DNA from: an uncultured Oscillospiraceae bacterium | Lineage (GTDB): Bacteria; Bacillota; Clostridia; Oscillospirales; Oscillospiraceae | Assembly (NCBI GenBank): GCA_944385065.1 | Contig: CALWVX010000239.1 | Location: 1 to 8,912, forward strand | DNA: 8,912 nt | Direction: 5' to 3' | Shown here: positions 4,765 through 8,912 of the stretch, in pieces | How positions within the stretch are numbered: the stretch's first letter is position 1 | Layout: each line of letters begins with the position of its first letter | Translations under genes and position numbers: made by a program | Notes under the pieces: generated by a model | Seen by the model: the letters and a program-made list of their open reading frames with translations, nothing else | The model's database searches: none | Told to the model about the DNA's origin: nothing

Positions 4765-7619
4765 AAACGAAATTAATCTCTTTCCAGGAGAAAGCTGTCC
4801 AGGAACTGCGTGTGGATATTGCCGATGCGCTGGACAACTACCGGCGCAGGAAGAAAACACAGGTCGTTTCCCTGCAGGCGCCCACCGGCGCGGGAAAAAC
4901 CATTATCGCTGCCGCACTGATTGAAGATATCTACTTTGGCTCAACCCTGGCGGATGGAACCACCTTTGAGGAGCAGCCGGAGGCGATCTTTGTCTGGCTT
5001 TCTGATTCTCCGGAACTAAATGAACAGTCCAAGCAGAAGATCGAGCTCAAGACCAGCAAGCTGCGGTTTGGCCAGTGTGTGACCATCGCAGAGGACTCCT
5101 TCGACATGGAGATGCTGGAGGACGGCCACATCTACTTTCTGAACACCCAGAAGATCAGCAGGAACGGTAAGCTGACACAACATTCCGATGATCGCCAGTA
5201 TACGATCTGGGAAACCATGGATAACACCATCCAAAACAAATCAGCTCGTCTGTATTTCATCATTGACGAGGCCCACCGGGGCGCCAAGAGTAAACGGGAG
5301 GCCGGCACTGACACCACCATTATGCAGCGTTTCATCCGGGGATATGAACATACAGAAAACGGCGTCCGACGGAAAATGCGCTCCATGCCGGTCATCCTTG
5401 GGATCAGTGCCACAGCGGAACGCTTCAACACATTGGTCGGCAACATCACAAATGTAGGGTTGCAGAAATGTGTTGTTACTGCCGATGAGGTACGCGGCTC
5501 CGGATTGCTCAAAGACCGTATTGTCATTACCTATCCGGAAGACCCAGAGAAGAACAACGACATCGTACTTCTGGAAGCAGCTGTGGAAGAGTGGCTGAAG
5601 AAGTGTAAGCGCTGGTATCAGTACACGTCTGAGCAGCATTATGCTAATGTAGACCCGGTACTTGTGGTGCAGGTCTGCCAGGGAAGCCGCGGGGCCATTT
5701 CGGACACGAATCTGGAAGATGTCCTCACTAAAATTGAAGAAAAGGCTGGAACATCGTTCAAGAAGGGGGAAGTGGCCCACTGCTTTGGGGAGGGCACGGT
5801 ATTGGAACTAAATGGCCTGACCATCCCCCATGTAAAGGCATCTGAGATTGTCGATGACCACAAAATCAAGGTCGTTTTCTTCAAAGAGGCCCTTTCCACC
5901 GGCTGGGACTGCCCCAGGGCTGAGACGATGATGTCCTTCGCAGTCAGAAATGACCCCACCTACATTGCCCAGCTGCTGGGAAGAATGGTGCGCACTCCTT
6001 TGCAGATGCGCGTCATGCGGGATGAATTTCTAAATGATGTGAAATTGTATCTCCCCCACTTCAACAAAGACACTGTGAAAAAAGTCGTGGAGGAACTGCA
6101 ATCCAGTGAGGGCGGGGAGATCCCCACCGAAATCAATGGTGAATCGCTGGAGGAGCCAGCCTATGTTACCTGGACGGTGCATACGCCCAGGCACGCCCGG
6201 CAAACTGAGCCAGATCCCGGCCAACTGAATATTTTTGATATGACAGGCGGGTCATCGGCTGCGGCACCTGCTGTTGCTCCATCCACGACAGGAAGTGAAT
6301 CTCAGCAGGAGTGTCCTGCATCAAGTAACGACGGCAGCAGCGCCCCGGAGTATATACCGCCAAAAACCGTAACCGCTCCGGTGCCTTCCGGTGGCCTGCA
6401 GGCAGAATCTGCAACCGTGCCGGGAGATGTCCCCCAGGGAAAGCAGCTGGAGATTATGCCGGATCTTGACCGCGTGGAAATCATCGACTTCATCAATGCT
6501 AAGGGGTATTTGACCTATTTTGTCCGGCAGGACCGGATCAACGATTATCTGAAATCGCTCCTTGACCTTGCAGATCTGCTGACACATGAACTGGTCTATC
6601 AGGGGGCCCGCGACGAGGTGATCCGCGACGTAGTCGGCATGATCCGTGGATATATAGAAGAGCTTCACCGTACAGGACGATATGAGTCTCTGTCGGAGCA
6701 GGTGCTGCAGTTCAAACTGGCTGTGCAGGTATTTGACCCATTCGGCAAAGCACTGCAGGAGGACTATTTCAGCAATTATACACTGATGTCGGAAACAGAT
6801 ATTGACAGACAGCTGCGGAATGCTGATGCCAGACTTGGTAGGTATGGATTTCCCAGATATTATGGCAGCAGATACTTTGATGAAGAGGATCCGAATGCGT
6901 ATAAAATTGACTGCATCCTCTTTGCCGCAGATGAGGCATACCGGACGCAACTTGGAGCGTATGCAAAGAATAAGCTGCGGGAATTCTCTGGAAAATATCG
7001 TGTGGTCGTCGCAAACAAGTCGGATTCCTGCAAGAAAAAGTACAGGGAAATTATGGCCGATAGTGCTGTGGTGAGTGAGCAGTTCTTTGCCATTCCTGAA
7101 AACATCAGTGTCAGAGAAGATCCGGACGGTATCGAGTATGAGAATCATCTTCTTGCGGCACCAGATACCGGAATTGCCAAGATCAAGCTGAATGGCTGGG
7201 AAACCGAGCTGATTGCTCAAGAATCCCAACGGCCGGACTTTGCTTGTTGGCTGCGGAATCCGCCCAAGGCTGCATGGGCTCTGTGCCTGCCTTATGAGAT
7301 GAACGGGGAAAAGAAATCTTTTTACCCAGACTTTCTGATCGTACGCAGAGAGCTTTCCGTCGACTACGTTGTGGATATCCTGGAGCCCCATGGAGAGCAG
7401 TACGCCGATAATCTGCCGAAAGCAAAAGCTTTGGCAAGATATGCCCAGGCAGAAACTCGCATTGGAAGGGTCCAACTGATTCGCAAGACAACCGATGCGG
7501 GTGGGGCCCGATTCGTCCGGCTGGAATTGACGGACCCCGAGGTGGGAAACAAGGTGCTGCATGCAATGACTAATGATGAGCTGAATCACATCTTTGAAAC
7601 TGATGGACAGCCTGACTGA
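4761..7619 (+). CDS. res: Type III restriction enzyme helicase-nuclease subunit Res
   Basis: A 952-residue superfamily 2 DEAD/DEAH helicase, close to the usual size of type III Res proteins. It uses ATP hydrolysis to communicate along DNA between unmethylated sites and cut, acting with Mod. Helicase motifs in order: Walker A APTGAGKT at 40-47, DEAH at 169-172, GISAT at 214-218 (motif III), GWDCPRAE at 381-388 (motif V region) and QLLGRMVRTP at 404-413 (motif VI, arginine fingers R408 and R411). A low-complexity Ser/Ala/Pro/Thr-rich stretch at about 485-560 links to the C-terminal half. The nuclease signature is YPDF at 855-858 followed by VDILEPHG at 871-878; here the usual E-x-K reads E875-P-H877, which I recall seeing in related Res-like proteins. 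The ATG at 4761 overlaps the mod stop (ATGA) and follows GGGAGGA at 4747-4753, so translation is probably coupled. No frameshift is seen; the pair looks intact. Confidence 0.9.
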   Translation: MKTKLISFQEKAVQELRVDIADALDNYRRRKKTQVVSLQAPTGAGKTIIAAALIEDIYFGSTLADGTTFEEQPEAIFVWLSDSPELNEQSKQKIELKTSKLRFGQCVTIAEDSFDMEMLEDGHIYFLNTQKISRNGKLTQHSDDRQYTIWETMDNTIQNKSARLYFIIDEAHRGAKSKREAGTDTTIMQRFIRGYEHTENGVRRKMRSMPVILGISATAERFNTLVGNITNVGLQKCVVTADEVRGSGLLKDRIVITYPEDPEKNNDIVLLEAAVEEWLKKCKRWYQYTSEQHYANVDPVLVVQVCQGSRGAISDTNLEDVLTKIEEKAGTSFKKGEVAHCFGEGTVLELNGLTIPHVKASEIVDDHKIKVVFFKEALSTGWDCPRAETMMSFAVRNDPTYIAQLLGRMVRTPLQMRVMRDEFLNDVKLYLPHFNKDTVKKVVEELQSSEGGEIPTEINGESLEEPAYVTWTVHTPRHARQTEPDPGQLNIFDMTGGSSAAAPAVAPSTTGSESQQECPASSNDGSSAPEYIPPKTVTAPVPSGGLQAESATVPGDVPQGKQLEIMPDLDRVEIIDFINAKGYLTYFVRQDRINDYLKSLLDLADLLTHELVYQGARDEVIRDVVGMIRGYIEELHRTGRYESLSEQVLQFKLAVQVFDPFGKALQEDYFSNYTLMSETDIDRQLRNADARLGRYGFPRYYGSRYFDEEDPNAYKIDCILFAADEAYRTQLGAYAKNKLREFSGKYRVVVANKSDSCKKKYREIMADSAVVSEQFFAIPENISVREDPDGIEYENHLLAAPDTGIAKIKLNGWETELIAQESQRPDFACWLRNPPKAAWALCLPYEMNGEKKSFYPDFLIVRRELSVDYVVDILEPHGEQYADNLPKAKALARYAQAETRIGRVQLIRKTTDAGGARFVRLELTDPEVGNKVLHAMTNDELNHIFETDGQPD

Positions 7620-7640
7620 AGCTGAGCATCCAAAAACGCA

Positions 7641-7678
7641 ATCAGCCCGCCGATCCCAAAAGGGATCGGCGGGCTGAT
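7641..7678. terminator. Perfect 17-bp hairpin between res and groEL, probable terminator
   Basis: ATCAGCCCGCCGATCCC (7641-7657) pairs perfectly with its complement at 7662-7678 around an AAAA loop. On the + strand the bases after the stem (ATTCTG) give only a weak T tract. On the - strand the stem is followed by TGCG and then TTTTT, so it serves better as the terminator of groEL, about 100 bases past its stop. It may also halt res transcription, protecting the convergent genes from each other. Confidence 0.72.
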
Positions 7679-7698
7679 ATTCTGCCTATCAAGCGCTG

Positions 7699-7733
7699 AA
7701 TTGGTGTAGATTTGGTGTAAATCGGGGACACCA
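7699..7733. repeat. Short tandem and inverted repeat cluster near groEL 3' end
   Basis: Two 11-base units, AATTGGTGTAG (7699-7709) and ATTTGGTGTAA (7710-7720), stand in tandem with 9 of 11 bases equal. TGGTGT in the second unit (7713-7718) is also the left arm of a 6-bp inverted repeat with ACACCA at 7728-7733. The cluster is in non-coding DNA between the island and groEL. It could be a relic of an integration site or simply chance; no integrase gene is in the window. Confidence 0.4.
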
Positions 7734-7775
7734 GCCACAGAAGATCCAGCGGTATCAAGGGTCAGCGGCTATTTT

Positions 7776-8912
<1,137 letters not shown>

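Noticed and set aside
6321..7589. A 422-codon open frame on the - strand inside res
   Set aside because: It lies fully antisense to a gene with clear helicase and nuclease motifs, has no recognisable domain and no good ribosome binding site. It is best explained as a shadow of res codon use.

Overview
This is an 8.9 kb bacterial window, most likely from a gut clostridium of the Oscillospiraceae type (Flavonifractor/Lawsonibacter-like). That placement is an inference. It rests on the GC-rich third positions and the sequence of the groEL fragment at the right edge, on strong AGGAGG-like ribosome binding sites, and on the mix of accessory genes. No rRNA, tRNA, CRISPR array or transposase is visible.

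Layout from left to right. (1) Positions 1-305 hold the GC-rich 3' end of a + strand gene whose product ends in a winged-helix domain; it resembles the C terminus of AlbA_2/HATPase-type ATP-binding regulators. (2) Positions 384-2012 hold an AT-richer two-gene operon: a TcmP-family protein (three-Cys-motif partner) carrying Rossmann methyltransferase-like motifs, then an SPL-like radical SAM protein whose cysteine motif is CX3CX3C instead of CX3CX2C. A Rho-independent terminator follows at 2065-2095. (3) Positions 2125-7619 hold a three-gene operon: a small XRE-like helix-turn-helix regulator, a type III DNA methyltransferase (Mod) and a type III helicase-nuclease (Res). A perfect inverted repeat lies in the regulator's promoter region, and mod and res overlap by ATGA. 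(4) Positions 7620-7775 are intergenic and hold a perfect 17-bp hairpin. (5) Positions 7776-8912 hold the C-terminal two thirds of groEL on the - strand, a housekeeping gene that runs off the right edge.

The block between the left gene and groEL reads as an accessory, probably anti-phage, island. The type III Mod-Res pair would methylate one strand of an asymmetric site and cut unmodified foreign DNA. The upstream regulator may time or limit its expression. The TcmP/radical SAM pair next to it is of unknown function. Its co-location with restriction-modification suggests, but does not prove, a role in defence or in nucleic-acid modification.

The most interesting points are the altered cysteine spacing of the radical SAM protein beside a methyltransferase-like partner; an abrupt AT-rich segment inside mod that spans its target-recognition region and catalytic motif I, suggesting specificity exchange; a controller-like regulator with its own candidate operator on a type III system; and a PD...E-x-H (not E-x-K) nuclease signature in Res.
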